Shown piece by piece: positions 1 to 7,985 of a DNA stretch of 59,983 nucleotides (positions are counted from its first letter, which is position 1; each line of letters opens with the position of its first letter). Source of the DNA: Bacillota bacterium (GTDB lineage: Bacteria; Bacillota; Clostridia; Saccharofermentanales; DTU023). The stretch lies in the NCBI GenBank assembly GCA_023389255.1, contig JAEWER010000005.1:1-59983 (forward strand), given 5' to 3'. The position numbers were made by a program, and so were the translations under genes. The notes under the pieces are model-generated. The model made no database searches. It had not been told where the DNA came from and saw only the letters and a program-made list of their open reading frames with translations.

Positions 1-48
1 GTCTTGCTTACACTAGCAAAAATGTTTGGCGGTAAAAGAAGAGAATAA
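1..48 (+). CDS. C-terminal 15 residues of a gene cut by the window start
   Basis: Frame 1 is open from base 1 to a TAA at 46-48 and encodes VLLTLAKMFGGKRRE. It ends in a basic tail and is followed 35 bp later by a strong intrinsic terminator, which supports a real gene end. Too little is present to name the product. A hydrophobic stretch followed by basic residues would suit a membrane protein, but that is a guess. Confidence 0.5.
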   Translation, partial: VLLTLAKMFGGKRRE

Positions 49-82
49 GTTTTGGTAAAACCTAATTTTTTATACGTATAAA

Positions 83-115
83 TGTACCTCACTTGAGGTA
101 CATTTTTTTATTTTT
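83..115 (+). terminator. Rho-independent terminator of the truncated upstream gene
   Basis: A perfect 8-bp stem (TGTACCTC at 83-90, GAGGTACA at 95-102) with loop ACTT is followed by a T-rich tract at 103-115. It insulates the pfl region from the gene to the left. Confidence 0.9.
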
Positions 116-184
116 GCTGTATACTAAATGAGCTCTCCGTATAGCGTTTCTTAATTTCGCACAACACTAAATATACGAATTTGC

Positions 185-253
185 TTGTGATGTTAAAAAA
201 ATCTCACAAAAGTGATAGCAGTCACAGAGCGCCTTTGTAAAAGTCGTTATATT
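185..253 (+). promoter_or_regulatory. Predicted pflB promoter with a CRP-type activator box
   Basis: AGTGATAGCAGTCACA at 211-226 fits the CRP pattern GTGA-N6-TCAC. A -10-like TATATT lies at 248-253, predicting a start near 260. The box centre at 218.5 then sits about 41.5 bp upstream, the classical class II activator position. No good -35 is visible, as expected for activator dependence. A second inverted pair, TTGTGA (185-190) and TCACAA (204-209), is spaced by 13 and may be an auxiliary half-site. The Crp-type regulator at 3432-4148 is the obvious candidate to bind here. The motif is seen; the binding is inferred. Confidence 0.55.
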
Positions 254-293
254 AAGACAGCAATAGTAAATTCACCCGTTGGGGGAGGTAAAT

Positions 294-2543
294 ATGCAAC
301 AAGCTTGGAACGGTTTTAAGACCGGCAAATGGACTGAGGAGATCAACGTCTCAGACTTTATTAACTTAAACTATCAACCTTATGAAGGCGATGATAGCTT
401 TTTAGCAGAAGCTACAGAAGCCACCGCCTCCTTGTGGGAGCAAGCAAATGGCTTGATTCAAAACGAGATCAAGACAGGTAAAATCAATGTTGATTTAGAG
501 AGATTCTCAGGCATTGACAATTTTGCTCCTGGTTATTTAGACCGTGAGAAAGAAAAGATTGTCGGCTTCCAAACCGATGCTCCGATGAAGCGTATTATGA
601 ACCCTTACGGTGGTTTCCGTATGGTTGAAAGCTCACTGGCTGCTTATGGTTTAGAGATGAAACCCGAGTTAGCTAAGTCTTTTAACGAATACAGAAAGAG
701 TCACAACCAAGGTGTATTTGATGCTTATACCAAGGAGATGCGCCAAGCTCGTACCGCAGGCTTGTTGACTGGTTTACCTGATGCCTATGGTCGTGGACGT
801 ATTATTGGCGATTATCGCCGTGTTGCTTTATATGGTATCGACTTCCTGATGGCACAAAAGCAAAAAGACTACAACAACATTAAGGGTGCTGCAACCGAAG
901 AAGTTATACGCCACAGAGAAGAATTGTCAGAGCAATTCCGTGCCTTAAAGAAAATCAAGGAAATGGCTAGCAAGTATGGTTGCGATATTTCACGCCCAGC
1001 TGAAAACGCCAGAGAAGCAGTACAATGGCTGTACTTTGGTTACTTAGCAGCCGTTAAGGAGAACAACGGTGCAGCTATGTCACTGGGTCGCAACACCAAC
1101 TTCTTAGATATCTACATTCAACGTGATTTAGAAGCAGGTAAGTTGACCGAGGCTGATGCACAAGAATTGGTCGATCAATTGATCATCAAGTTGCGTCTAG
1201 TACGTCATCTGCGTACACCTGAATACGATGAACTGTTTGCTGGTGATCCTACCTGGGTTACCGAGTCAATCGGTGGAATGGCTTTAGACGGTCGCACCAT
1301 GGTATGTAAAACCTCATTCCGTTTCTTGCACAGCTTAACCAACTTAGGTCCTTCACCTGAGCCCAATATGACTGTGTTATGGAGCGAAGAATTACCTACC
1401 AACTTCAAGAAATACTGTGCCAAGATGAGTATCGACACTGGCGCCATTCAGTACGAAAATGATGACTTGATGCGTGAGATCTATGGTCAAGACTACGCTA
1501 TCGCTTGTTGTGTATCTGCTATGCAGGTCGGTAAGCAAATGCAGTTCTTCGGTGCACGTGCTAACTTGGCTAAAGCACTACTGTATGCTATCAACGGCGG
1601 TAAAGACGAAGTGAAAAAGGACAAGGTTACAGGCAAGCCCTTGCAAGTAATGACTGGTTTAGAGCCCATCACTGATGAATATCTGGACTACGATACCGTG
1701 ATGGAGCGCTACGATCTAGTTATGCAGAAATTGGCTGAGCTGTACGTCAACACCATGAATACCATTCACTATATGCATGACAAATATGCATATGAAGCAG
1801 GTCAAATGGCATTGCATGACAGCGATGTACATCGCTTTATGGCATTTGGTGTTGCGGGTATCTCTATCGTTGCCGACTCCTTATCAGCTATTCGTCACGC
1901 TAAGGTTCGCGTAATCAGAGATGAAGAAGGCTTAGCAGTTGACTTTGAAACTGAAGGTGAATTCCCCACCTACGGTAATGACGATGACCGCGTTGACCAA
2001 ATCGCAGTCGATGTAGTCAAGCGTTTCTCGGATCTCTTGAAGACGCATCCTACCTACAGAAATTCAGAGCACACACTGTCACTCTTAACCATTACTTCTA
2101 ACGTTGTTTACGGTAAGAAGACTGGTTCAACTCCTGACGGGCGTAAGAAAGGTGAAGCATTTGCTCCTGGCGCAAACCCCATGCATGGTAGAGATCATTC
2201 AGGTGCCTTAGCATCTTTGAACTCTGTTGCTAAGTTACCTTATGACTGTGTATGCCAAGATGGTATTTCCAATACCTTCTCGATCGTACCTGAAAGTTTA
2301 GGTAAAGATCGTCAAACTCAGATCGATCAACTGACAGCTATTATGGATGGTTACTTCTGTCAGAGTGCATTCCATCTCAACGTTAACGTTCTGAATAGAA
2401 TGCTGTTGATGGATGCTATGCAACATCCCGAGAAGTATCCTAACCTGACTATCCGTGTTTCTGGTTATGCAGTTCGCTTCAATCAGCTGTCAACAGAACA
2501 ACAAAAAGAAGTAATTAACCGTACTTTCCACGAGCGCGTGTAA
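294..2543 (+). CDS. pflB: Formate acetyltransferase (pyruvate formate-lyase)
   Basis: Glycyl-radical enzyme that converts pyruvate and CoA to acetyl-CoA and formate in the cytoplasm under anoxia. Adjacent catalytic cysteines C405-C406 lie in IACCVSAM, and the radical glycine is G724 in RVSGYAV near the C terminus. The 749-residue length matches the family (about 760 in E. coli). I chose ATG 294 because GGGGGAGG lies just upstream; an in-frame TTG at 279 would overlap that ribosome binding site. The gene is followed by a strong hairpin and then pflA, the usual pair, so pflA is probably made at a lower level by readthrough. Expression is probably under the CRP-like box at 211-226. Confidence 0.97.
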   Translation: MQQAWNGFKTGKWTEEINVSDFINLNYQPYEGDDSFLAEATEATASLWEQANGLIQNEIKTGKINVDLERFSGIDNFAPGYLDREKEKIVGFQTDAPMKRIMNPYGGFRMVESSLAAYGLEMKPELAKSFNEYRKSHNQGVFDAYTKEMRQARTAGLLTGLPDAYGRGRIIGDYRRVALYGIDFLMAQKQKDYNNIKGAATEEVIRHREELSEQFRALKKIKEMASKYGCDISRPAENAREAVQWLYFGYLAAVKENNGAAMSLGRNTNFLDIYIQRDLEAGKLTEADAQELVDQLIIKLRLVRHLRTPEYDELFAGDPTWVTESIGGMALDGRTMVCKTSFRFLHSLTNLGPSPEPNMTVLWSEELPTNFKKYCAKMSIDTGAIQYENDDLMREIYGQDYAIACCVSAMQVGKQMQFFGARANLAKALLYAINGGKDEVKKDKVTGKPLQVMTGLEPITDEYLDYDTVMERYDLVMQKLAELYVNTMNTIHYMHDKYAYEAGQMALHDSDVHRFMAFGVAGISIVADSLSAIRHAKVRVIRDEEGLAVDFETEGEFPTYGNDDDRVDQIAVDVVKRFSDLLKTHPTYRNSEHTLSLLTITSNVVYGKKTGSTPDGRKKGEAFAPGANPMHGRDHSGALASLNSVAKLPYDCVCQDGISNTFSIVPESLGKDRQTQIDQLTAIMDGYFCQSAFHLNVNVLNRMLLMDAMQHPEKYPNLTIRVSGYAVRFNQLSTEQQKEVINRTFHERV

Positions 2544-2573
2544 TTATTCCTAAGATAAAACCTACCTTCATTG

Positions 2574-2615
2574 ATATAGCTGGACGCCGAGAAGAGCGTT
2601 CAGCTATATTTTTAT
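2574..2615 (+). terminator. Terminator or attenuator between pflB and pflA
   Basis: A 14-bp stem (2574-2587 with 2596-2609, one G-T pair) with an 8-nt loop is followed by TTTTTATA. No separate promoter for pflA is evident in the short gap, so partial readthrough probably sets a high pflB to pflA ratio, which suits an enzyme and its catalytic activase. Confidence 0.85.
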
Positions 2616-2629
2616 AGGATGTGCAAGAT

Positions 2630-3424
2630 ATGAACCAGGTAAGCAAACAAGAAATTCTCGAACCGAACTATGAGTTAGTGGGTAGATTACATTCTATTGA
2701 ATCCATGGGAGCAGTTGATGGCCCGGGTATTCGTACCATCTTTTTCTTACAAGGTTGTCCTTTACGTTGTGCTTATTGTCATAACCCAGATAGTCAGCCT
2801 AAGATTGGTGCTGGTAAAACAATTACTGTACAAGAAGTCGTTGATTTAGCTAAGCGCTATAAGGCCTACTATAAAAACATAGGTGGTATTACCTTTTCGG
2901 GAGGTGAACCCTTGATGCAAGGCGAATTCATTTACCATTGTTGTTTGGCTTTAGCCAAAGAGGGGATCAATGTTTGTTTAGATACTTCTGGTTATGGCGA
3001 TCCTAGATGGTATAGCAAGGTTTTGCCCTTAGCATCTACTTTGCTTTTAGATATAAAGCAATTTCAGGATCCTGAGTTCAAAGTAATGGTAGGTGCTCCC
3101 ATGCACACTTTCATGCGCTTTTTAAAACGCTTGACCACAGATTATGGTTTTAAGGGTAAAATTTGGATTAGGCATGTGATGGTGCCAACTATCACAGATG
3201 ACCGTGCGAGTATGCGCAAATTAGTGCAACTGATCTTGCCTTACCATAAGTACATCGAAAAAATTGAAATTTTGCCCTACCATATTTTAGGCGTGAGCAA
3301 GTATGAAGATTTAGGTAGAGATTACTTGCTTAAAGGTATACCTGCTATGGATAAGGACAAGGCTAAAAAATTAGAAAAATATGTGCGTCGTCACTTCACG
3401 GATCAAATCAGAAAAATGAGCTAG
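2630..3424 (+). CDS. pflA: Pyruvate formate-lyase activating enzyme (radical SAM)
   Basis: Radical-SAM activase that abstracts a hydrogen from the PflB glycine, using a [4Fe-4S] cluster and S-adenosylmethionine. The CxxxCxxC motif is C43, C47 and C50 in GCPLRCAYCHNP, and the glycine-rich GGEP element follows. About 264 residues, normal for the family. ATG 2630 is preferred: AGGA at 2616-2619 is well spaced for it but too close to the in-frame GTG at 2621. It lies directly after pflB and 7 bp before the Crp-family gene, suggesting one transcription unit. Confidence 0.95.
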   Translation: MNQVSKQEILEPNYELVGRLHSIESMGAVDGPGIRTIFFLQGCPLRCAYCHNPDSQPKIGAGKTITVQEVVDLAKRYKAYYKNIGGITFSGGEPLMQGEFIYHCCLALAKEGINVCLDTSGYGDPRWYSKVLPLASTLLLDIKQFQDPEFKVMVGAPMHTFMRFLKRLTTDYGFKGKIWIRHVMVPTITDDRASMRKLVQLILPYHKYIEKIEILPYHILGVSKYEDLGRDYLLKGIPAMDKDKAKKLEKYVRRHFTDQIRKMS

Positions 3425-3431
3425 AGGTTGT

Positions 3432-4148
3432 ATGGCAAAATTGATCTCACCCCAAAATTATCCTTTTGATCTACGAACGATTCCTTTAATTGCTGATCTG
3501 TCTGAAACAGACTATGAACATCTGTTGCCAGGTGTGAAGTTATGGCAATTTAGCAAGGGCGAGATTGTTTTCCGTACAGACGATGAAGCCAAACAATTTT
3601 TTATGCTCTGCCAAGGTAGTATGAAAATTTACGACAACAATGCTAATGGTAAAGAGCAGATTTTGTATATCTACCATCCTGGCGATTTTATTGGTGGACT
3701 CAATGTGCTCAAAGACCATAAATATCGCTACATGGGTCAAGTGTTAGAACCATCCTTAGTAGCTACGATGAGCAAGCAAGTTTTTGATTGTTATGCGCTA
3801 GCAAATCCTAAAATTCTTAAACGCATTTTAGAAAAATCCTACGATCGTATTCGCTGGGCAGAAAGTTTAGTGCATCGCTTATCATCTAGTAATGCTGAAA
3901 TTAAAGTTGCAGCTTTGCTTTTACAGTTAGAGCGAGATTTGGGAAAAAAGACAAGTGAAGGAATCTTAATTGAGCTACCGATCAACAGAGAAGAGATGGG
4001 CAGTTATGCTGGTTTAACCAGGGAAACAATGACACGCAAATTACAAGAGTTAAAAGATGCGGGTATCATCGTGTTTAAAAGTCCTAAGTTGCTGTACATA
4101 CTGGATATCGAAGAGCTCAAAGAGATGGCTTTTGCTGAGCGTTTTTAG
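3432..4148 (+). CDS. Crp/Fnr-family transcriptional regulator, CRP-type recognition helix
   Basis: A 238-residue protein with an N-terminal cyclic-nucleotide-binding-like beta barrel (about 15-125), dimer helix and C-terminal winged helix-turn-helix. The recognition helix reads TRETMTRKL (196-204). R197, E198 and R202 match the E. coli CRP residues that read GTGA, whereas FNR uses a different triplet. Only two cysteines (C60, C120) occur and there is no N-terminal cysteine cluster, so an FNR-type [4Fe-4S] oxygen sensor is unlikely. The ligand is unknown. The gene is linked to pflBA, and a GTGA-N6-TCAC box precedes pflB, so it is a likely pfl regulator. Its stop overlaps the stop of the convergent flippase gene. 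Confidence 0.88.
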   Translation: MAKLISPQNYPFDLRTIPLIADLSETDYEHLLPGVKLWQFSKGEIVFRTDDEAKQFFMLCQGSMKIYDNNANGKEQILYIYHPGDFIGGLNVLKDHKYRYMGQVLEPSLVATMSKQVFDCYALANPKILKRILEKSYDRIRWAESLVHRLSSSNAEIKVAALLLQLERDLGKKTSEGILIELPINREEMGSYAGLTRETMTRKLQELKDAGIIVFKSPKLLYILDIEELKEMAFAERF

Positions 4149-5716
4149 TTGAATAACCTCGTTTTAAGTAAATTTATCACGCGGAAAAGAGAGGGTGTTT
4201 TGCTATAACTAAGCCCCACTAGGAGCGTAGGTATGCTAAGCACAAACAAGAAGCGTAGAGTTAGATTGCATACTAAACTAATTGTTGTTTGGTTTACATT
4301 TACAGGCAACCAACTAGCCACCAGATGCGATAAGCCTATTAGAACAAAGAACAAAATCAAATCGAGAGCATAACGTACAAAATAGAGTTTTACACTACGA
4401 AAGAAAACCTGACGATATAAAAGCAAGGGTTCAATCCAGGTTGCTAAAGCTAAGGTACCGATAATACTAGCTAGAATAATACCGCTTAATCCCAAGTAAT
4501 ACCCGCCAATAGAAGCGATGAGTAATCGGAGAAATAGCTCAGGAATGATTCTCAATCTATCTTGATAAAACATGCCGTGAATAGTTTTGAAGACTATCAA
4601 AACACGTCTTTTAGTTGTCAGATAAAAACTGAGGAGCAGAAGCAAGATATAACCTTCAGCCAGTAAAAAATTAGAACCGTATGCTAGTTCTACCAAGGGC
4701 TGACAAAACAGGTAAAAGCCACAGATGGTACAAGCAAGAAGCCATTCTAATACAAGGCTTAAATCACAAAAAACAGCAAATTTATGCCGAGCTGAAGCAG
4801 TGATGGTAAGAGTACCCACAGTAGATTGCAGAGCATTGAATAGCATACTAATCAAAACACTTGCCATGAGCAAAAGTTTGAAATAGTTGGTGTAAATGCC
4901 AACAAAGGACACATCTAACCACCAAGAAATAGCTAGCGTATCGAGCATTAAGATGAATTTATCGCCGATTAGATGCCAAAGAACGGCGATGAGATCACGC
5001 TTTAACAAACTATGTTCTGCTTTGGTTAGCGGTTCTATTGCTCCCTGTTTATGGCACAGTGCTGGTAGTTTTTTAGCAGCTTTAAGATGTAAGTAAATAT
5101 TGATGGCTAGTGTATTTGCCAATTTGAGCAATAAATAGCCAAGATAAGAGTGCAGATAAATTAAGACAGCAAATTGTAAGATATTAGTTACGACAAAGGC
5201 ACACAGAGTTACATAATTATCTACATGCTGTTGCAAGCTGGCATCCAGCGCTATGCGCCTAGTGGCAAAACAATAGGAGCAAACGGTATCTAAAGCAAAG
5301 AGTAAGTAGATTAAGTAGGGTTGATCAATTCTTAGATCACCTACGAGGTAACCGTAAAGAGGTATGGCCAAAGCAAAGAGTAAAGCGAGTCCCGATGCAA
5401 CGTAGCGAAAGTGTTGTTGATAATATCTTAAAATTGCTCTGGCTTTAGCTAAATTACCAGCGAGGAGGGGCTTGTATAGAGCGTAAGCAAGAGTGGAATT
5501 TAACCCTAGTTCAGCCATCGCCAAAACCTTGATGGTATTGCCAAGTAAATCATGAGTGCCTAGATAGGCAACGCTGAAACAATGCGCAAAAATCAGACGG
5601 AAAATAAAAGTAAAGAGATAGCGAATTAACCGAGAAAGCAGAGAGGAGCGCACATTACGCGAACTTGCTTTCCATGAATCGCTGGTGATTGAGTTTTGCT
5701 TTATGCCTATTTCCAT
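4145..5716 (-). CDS. Polysaccharide flippase-like multi-spanning membrane protein
   Basis: 523 residues with about 12-14 hydrophobic segments and a short basic N terminus. The pattern resembles the Wzx/EpsK-type oligosaccharide flippase group of the MOP superfamily, which moves lipid-linked sugars across the membrane. No glycosyltransferases lie beside it, so the cargo is unknown. The start ATG at 5716-5714 has only a weak ribosome site; a TATAAT on the minus strand about 10 bp upstream suggests a very short leader. It converges on the Crp-family gene with overlapping stop codons (4145-4148) and no terminator between them. The alternative is another MOP-type exporter. Confidence 0.72.
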   Translation of the reverse strand: MEIGIKQNSITSDSWKASSRNVRSSLLSRLIRYLFTFIFRLIFAHCFSVAYLGTHDLLGNTIKVLAMAELGLNSTLAYALYKPLLAGNLAKARAILRYYQQHFRYVASGLALLFALAIPLYGYLVGDLRIDQPYLIYLLFALDTVCSYCFATRRIALDASLQQHVDNYVTLCAFVVTNILQFAVLIYLHSYLGYLLLKLANTLAINIYLHLKAAKKLPALCHKQGAIEPLTKAEHSLLKRDLIAVLWHLIGDKFILMLDTLAISWWLDVSFVGIYTNYFKLLLMASVLISMLFNALQSTVGTLTITASARHKFAVFCDLSLVLEWLLACTICGFYLFCQPLVELAYGSNFLLAEGYILLLLLSFYLTTKRRVLIVFKTIHGMFYQDRLRIIPELFLRLLIASIGGYYLGLSGIILASIIGTLALATWIEPLLLYRQVFFRSVKLYFVRYALDLILFFVLIGLSHLVASWLPVNVNQTTISLVCNLTLRFLFVLSIPTLLVGLSYSKTPSLFRVINLLKTRLFN

Positions 5717-5777
5717 CCGCTAAATTATATTGACTATTTATTGCTTTGGCACTATATTAAACAGTGCTGACATACAG

Positions 5778-5854
5778 GGGCGTTTAGCTCAGCTGGTTAG
5801 AGCGCTACCTTCACACGGTAGAGGTCAACGGTTCGAGTCCGTTATCGCCCACCA
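5778..5854 (+). tRNA. tRNA-Val (anticodon CAC)
   Basis: A 77-nt cloverleaf with anticodon stem CTACC/GGTAG and loop TTCACAC, giving anticodon CAC. The T arm contains TTCGAGT, and the 3' CCA is encoded. The acceptor stem GGGCGTT/ATCGCCC has one T-T mismatch at the sixth pair. Confidence 0.93.
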
Positions 5855-5914
5855 CTGTCAGTTTTTTTATGTTCGGATTTTACCAGTTTGATTTTTCTAG
5901 TTTAGATAATTGCC

Positions 5915-7621
5915 TTAGGTATCCAGCAAAGCGTCTATGATTAGCTGTGTTTCATCCCGCATATCGCGCTTTTGAAATTCTTGTTGCAGTAATTGCACCT
6001 GGTCGGTGATCACCCCGTCAATCGGCTTTTTGATTACTGTAGACATATCGTGCGCTTGATTTACGGTCCAAACAAATACTTTTTTACCCTTGTTATGAAT
6101 TCTGTCGATTAAAGAATCACTCAACATACCCGTTTCCATTAAAAGACAATCGCAGTTCAAGTCTTCAATCTTGCCTAAAGAGAAGAAGAATAAGTAGCCT
6201 GTTTCAATTTCTGGATAGGTAGTTTCCACATAGTTGATCAATTCATAATCTAAGCTGATAATGGTTGCCTGCTTCAACATATTGCGTTCTTTTAGCTTTG
6301 CTACCACGTCGTCTGCCATTTGCTTATCGGCAGTTTTACCTTTGAGTTCTAGATATAAATGGATACCAGCAGACTCTTTCAGTAAATCGTCTAAGGAGGT
6401 GACACCTAGTTTTTGTAATTCACCTAGTGTTAAATCTTGGACGGTTTTACTGACATTGAAAACTCGTTTTAAGGTTATATCGTGATTTAAGGCGTACTCT
6501 CCGTCCTTTGTACGTTGAATATCAACTTCGGTTGCTGTCACATGATGTTTGCGCAATAGGCTTAAGCTCTCTAAGCCGTTTTCTGCGCCTAAGTTACCTG
6601 CGCCACGATGAGCGATTAGCTGAATATTGTAGTTGGTATAAAACAAGTCATTAAAAAGTTGATCAGAAATAAAGGCAACGCCCAAATTGAAGATGATCAC
6701 AGCAAGAATTATCACGGAAATAACGGGAGCTAAACGTTGTTTGGGTTGATAGTTTTTGGCTAGAGCTAAGCCTTGGTAGCGACAGTACAATTTGGTTACA
6801 AAGAAACAGACCCAAGGCAAGAAAAGGTTGGCAACGAGCAAAATAATTTCGGCGATATGGAGCAACAAAAATAGCTTGCCAAAGCGTGAAAGATGCCAGT
6901 GATCGATCCCTAAAAAAACGACTACGCTTACAGTAGTTAAACCAAATAGAACGATTAGAGTGCTAATTAATAGGCGACTAAAGAAGTTGAGTAAAAAATT
7001 TTTCAGATTATTAACCAGTAATTTTTTAGCGCTTTTGGTCGCATTTTTGAGGGGCATTTGCGCTATTAGCAGAAAATGAAAACTAAAAATGTAGCGAATG
7101 ATCAGTACATTAAAGAAAATGATCACCGACAAGTAAAGAGCAAAAAAGAGTATACGTTGCTCAATTACTTCGAAGATGAAGCGTGGAATAATAATATTTT
7201 CTGTAAGAGACATAGTTAAGCCAATACCACTTAAGGGCACAACAACACCGATAAAGAGAGCTAGTACTACACCTCGCCAATTAAAGAGCTTAGGTAAAGT
7301 TTTACAAGTTTCCCACAGCAGATCACGAATGCGTGGCAACGTTTCTTCTAAATAATAGCTACGAGCAAGCAAGATCATGGCGTGAATATCGAAGCAGACG
7401 AAAAGAGTTAGCAAGAAAAAAGTCAGTATGATTAACCCAAGCGATTGCAGTGAGAATAAGAATTTGGCTATATCGCCACTGCTAAGACTGACAATGCCAC
7501 GACTTTGTAAAAGCCAACCAGTTAACTGCTTGAACGCAGGAATAATGATGAGTGATTCAATAGCCATCACCACCAATAAAAATTTACCTAGTAAAAGTGC
7601 TAAATCTAAGCGCTTGCGCAT
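5915..7621 (-). CDS. Membrane-anchored glycerophosphodiester phosphodiesterase
   Basis: 568 residues. The first ~330 form 6-8 membrane segments of the GDPD membrane-domain type. The rest is a GDPD TIM barrel with IAHRGAGN (H338), the acidic metal site in TEVDIQRTKDG, and the later NHD motif. The family hydrolyses glycerophosphodiesters to glycerol-3-phosphate and an alcohol. The membrane fusion suggests it acts on lipid-derived or teichoic-acid-derived diesters at the membrane. A GAGGA ribosome site precedes ATG 7621. It stands alone, with tRNA-Val downstream on the opposite strand and the cysS leader upstream on the opposite strand. Confidence 0.9.
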   Translation of the reverse strand: MRKRLDLALLLGKFLLVVMAIESLIIIPAFKQLTGWLLQSRGIVSLSSGDIAKFLFSLQSLGLIILTFFLLTLFVCFDIHAMILLARSYYLEETLPRIRDLLWETCKTLPKLFNWRGVVLALFIGVVVPLSGIGLTMSLTENIIIPRFIFEVIEQRILFFALYLSVIIFFNVLIIRYIFSFHFLLIAQMPLKNATKSAKKLLVNNLKNFLLNFFSRLLISTLIVLFGLTTVSVVVFLGIDHWHLSRFGKLFLLLHIAEIILLVANLFLPWVCFFVTKLYCRYQGLALAKNYQPKQRLAPVISVIILAVIIFNLGVAFISDQLFNDLFYTNYNIQLIAHRGAGNLGAENGLESLSLLRKHHVTATEVDIQRTKDGEYALNHDITLKRVFNVSKTVQDLTLGELQKLGVTSLDDLLKESAGIHLYLELKGKTADKQMADDVVAKLKERNMLKQATIISLDYELINYVETTYPEIETGYLFFFSLGKIEDLNCDCLLMETGMLSDSLIDRIHNKGKKVFVWTVNQAHDMSTVIKKPIDGVITDQVQLLQQEFQKRDMRDETQLIIDALLDT

Positions 7622-7756
7622 ATTATCCTCAATTCATACATCTTAGTAGCTGTAGTTTAACCAAAAGTAGATAAAAACAGTAGTGAAATACTCTTAGAAT
7701 AAGCCACAAAGTCCAAAAACATATGTTTTTTTAGCGCTATAGAACATTCTTATTAA

Positions 7757-7940
7757 ATGACAATGACAAGAAGAGAGCCCTTCGCTACAATGAAATTACT
7801 CGAGACGAAGCACTTTATTTTTGAACCTACATATATGAAAAGGGAGTCTTTTGTCGAAGCTGGAATACGATTAAGCCTACTAGATAGGACAATCCAAGGC
7901 CACCGCAGGACACCCACCTGGAGAGATCTAGGTTTTCAAA
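7757..7940 (+). promoter_or_regulatory. Possible attenuating leader of cysS (T-box-like, degenerate)
   Basis: The 364-bp gap before cysS holds no convincing gene; a 64-codon open frame here has no ribosome site. Just before cysS there is a terminator-like hairpin: ACCTGGA (7916-7922), GAGA loop, TCTAGGT (7927-7933), then TTT. Its 5' arm can instead pair with CCAAGG at 7894-7899, and AAGGCCACCGC there resembles part of the T-box element. However, the UGGN bulge is missing and I find no clear specifier UGC. Two exclusive hairpins suggest attenuation; assignment to the T-box class is weak. Confidence 0.3.
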
Positions 7941-7985
7941 AAGAGTGTTAGTTTCGAGTTTTCCTGTTAAGAAAATGAGGTATTT

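Noticed and set aside
1205..1447. 80-codon open frame on the minus strand inside pflB
   Set aside because: It lies wholly opposite a highly conserved enzyme, has no ribosome site and no recognisable motif. The same applies to other antisense frames opposite cysS, rnfC, the GH2 gene and the lipase-like gene.
3432..4148. FNR-type oxygen sensor with an iron-sulfur cluster
   Set aside because: Only two cysteines are present and none forms the N-terminal cluster; the recognition helix is CRP-type.
7715..7730. A/T-rich palindrome AAAAACATATGTTTTT followed by TT
   Set aside because: It lies between divergent genes, where no transcript needs to end, and the stem is almost all A-T. It may be a chance or promoter-region palindrome.
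7757..7951. 64-codon open frame upstream of cysS
   Set aside because: No ribosome site and no protein-like pattern; the stretch is better explained as a cysS leader with competing hairpins.
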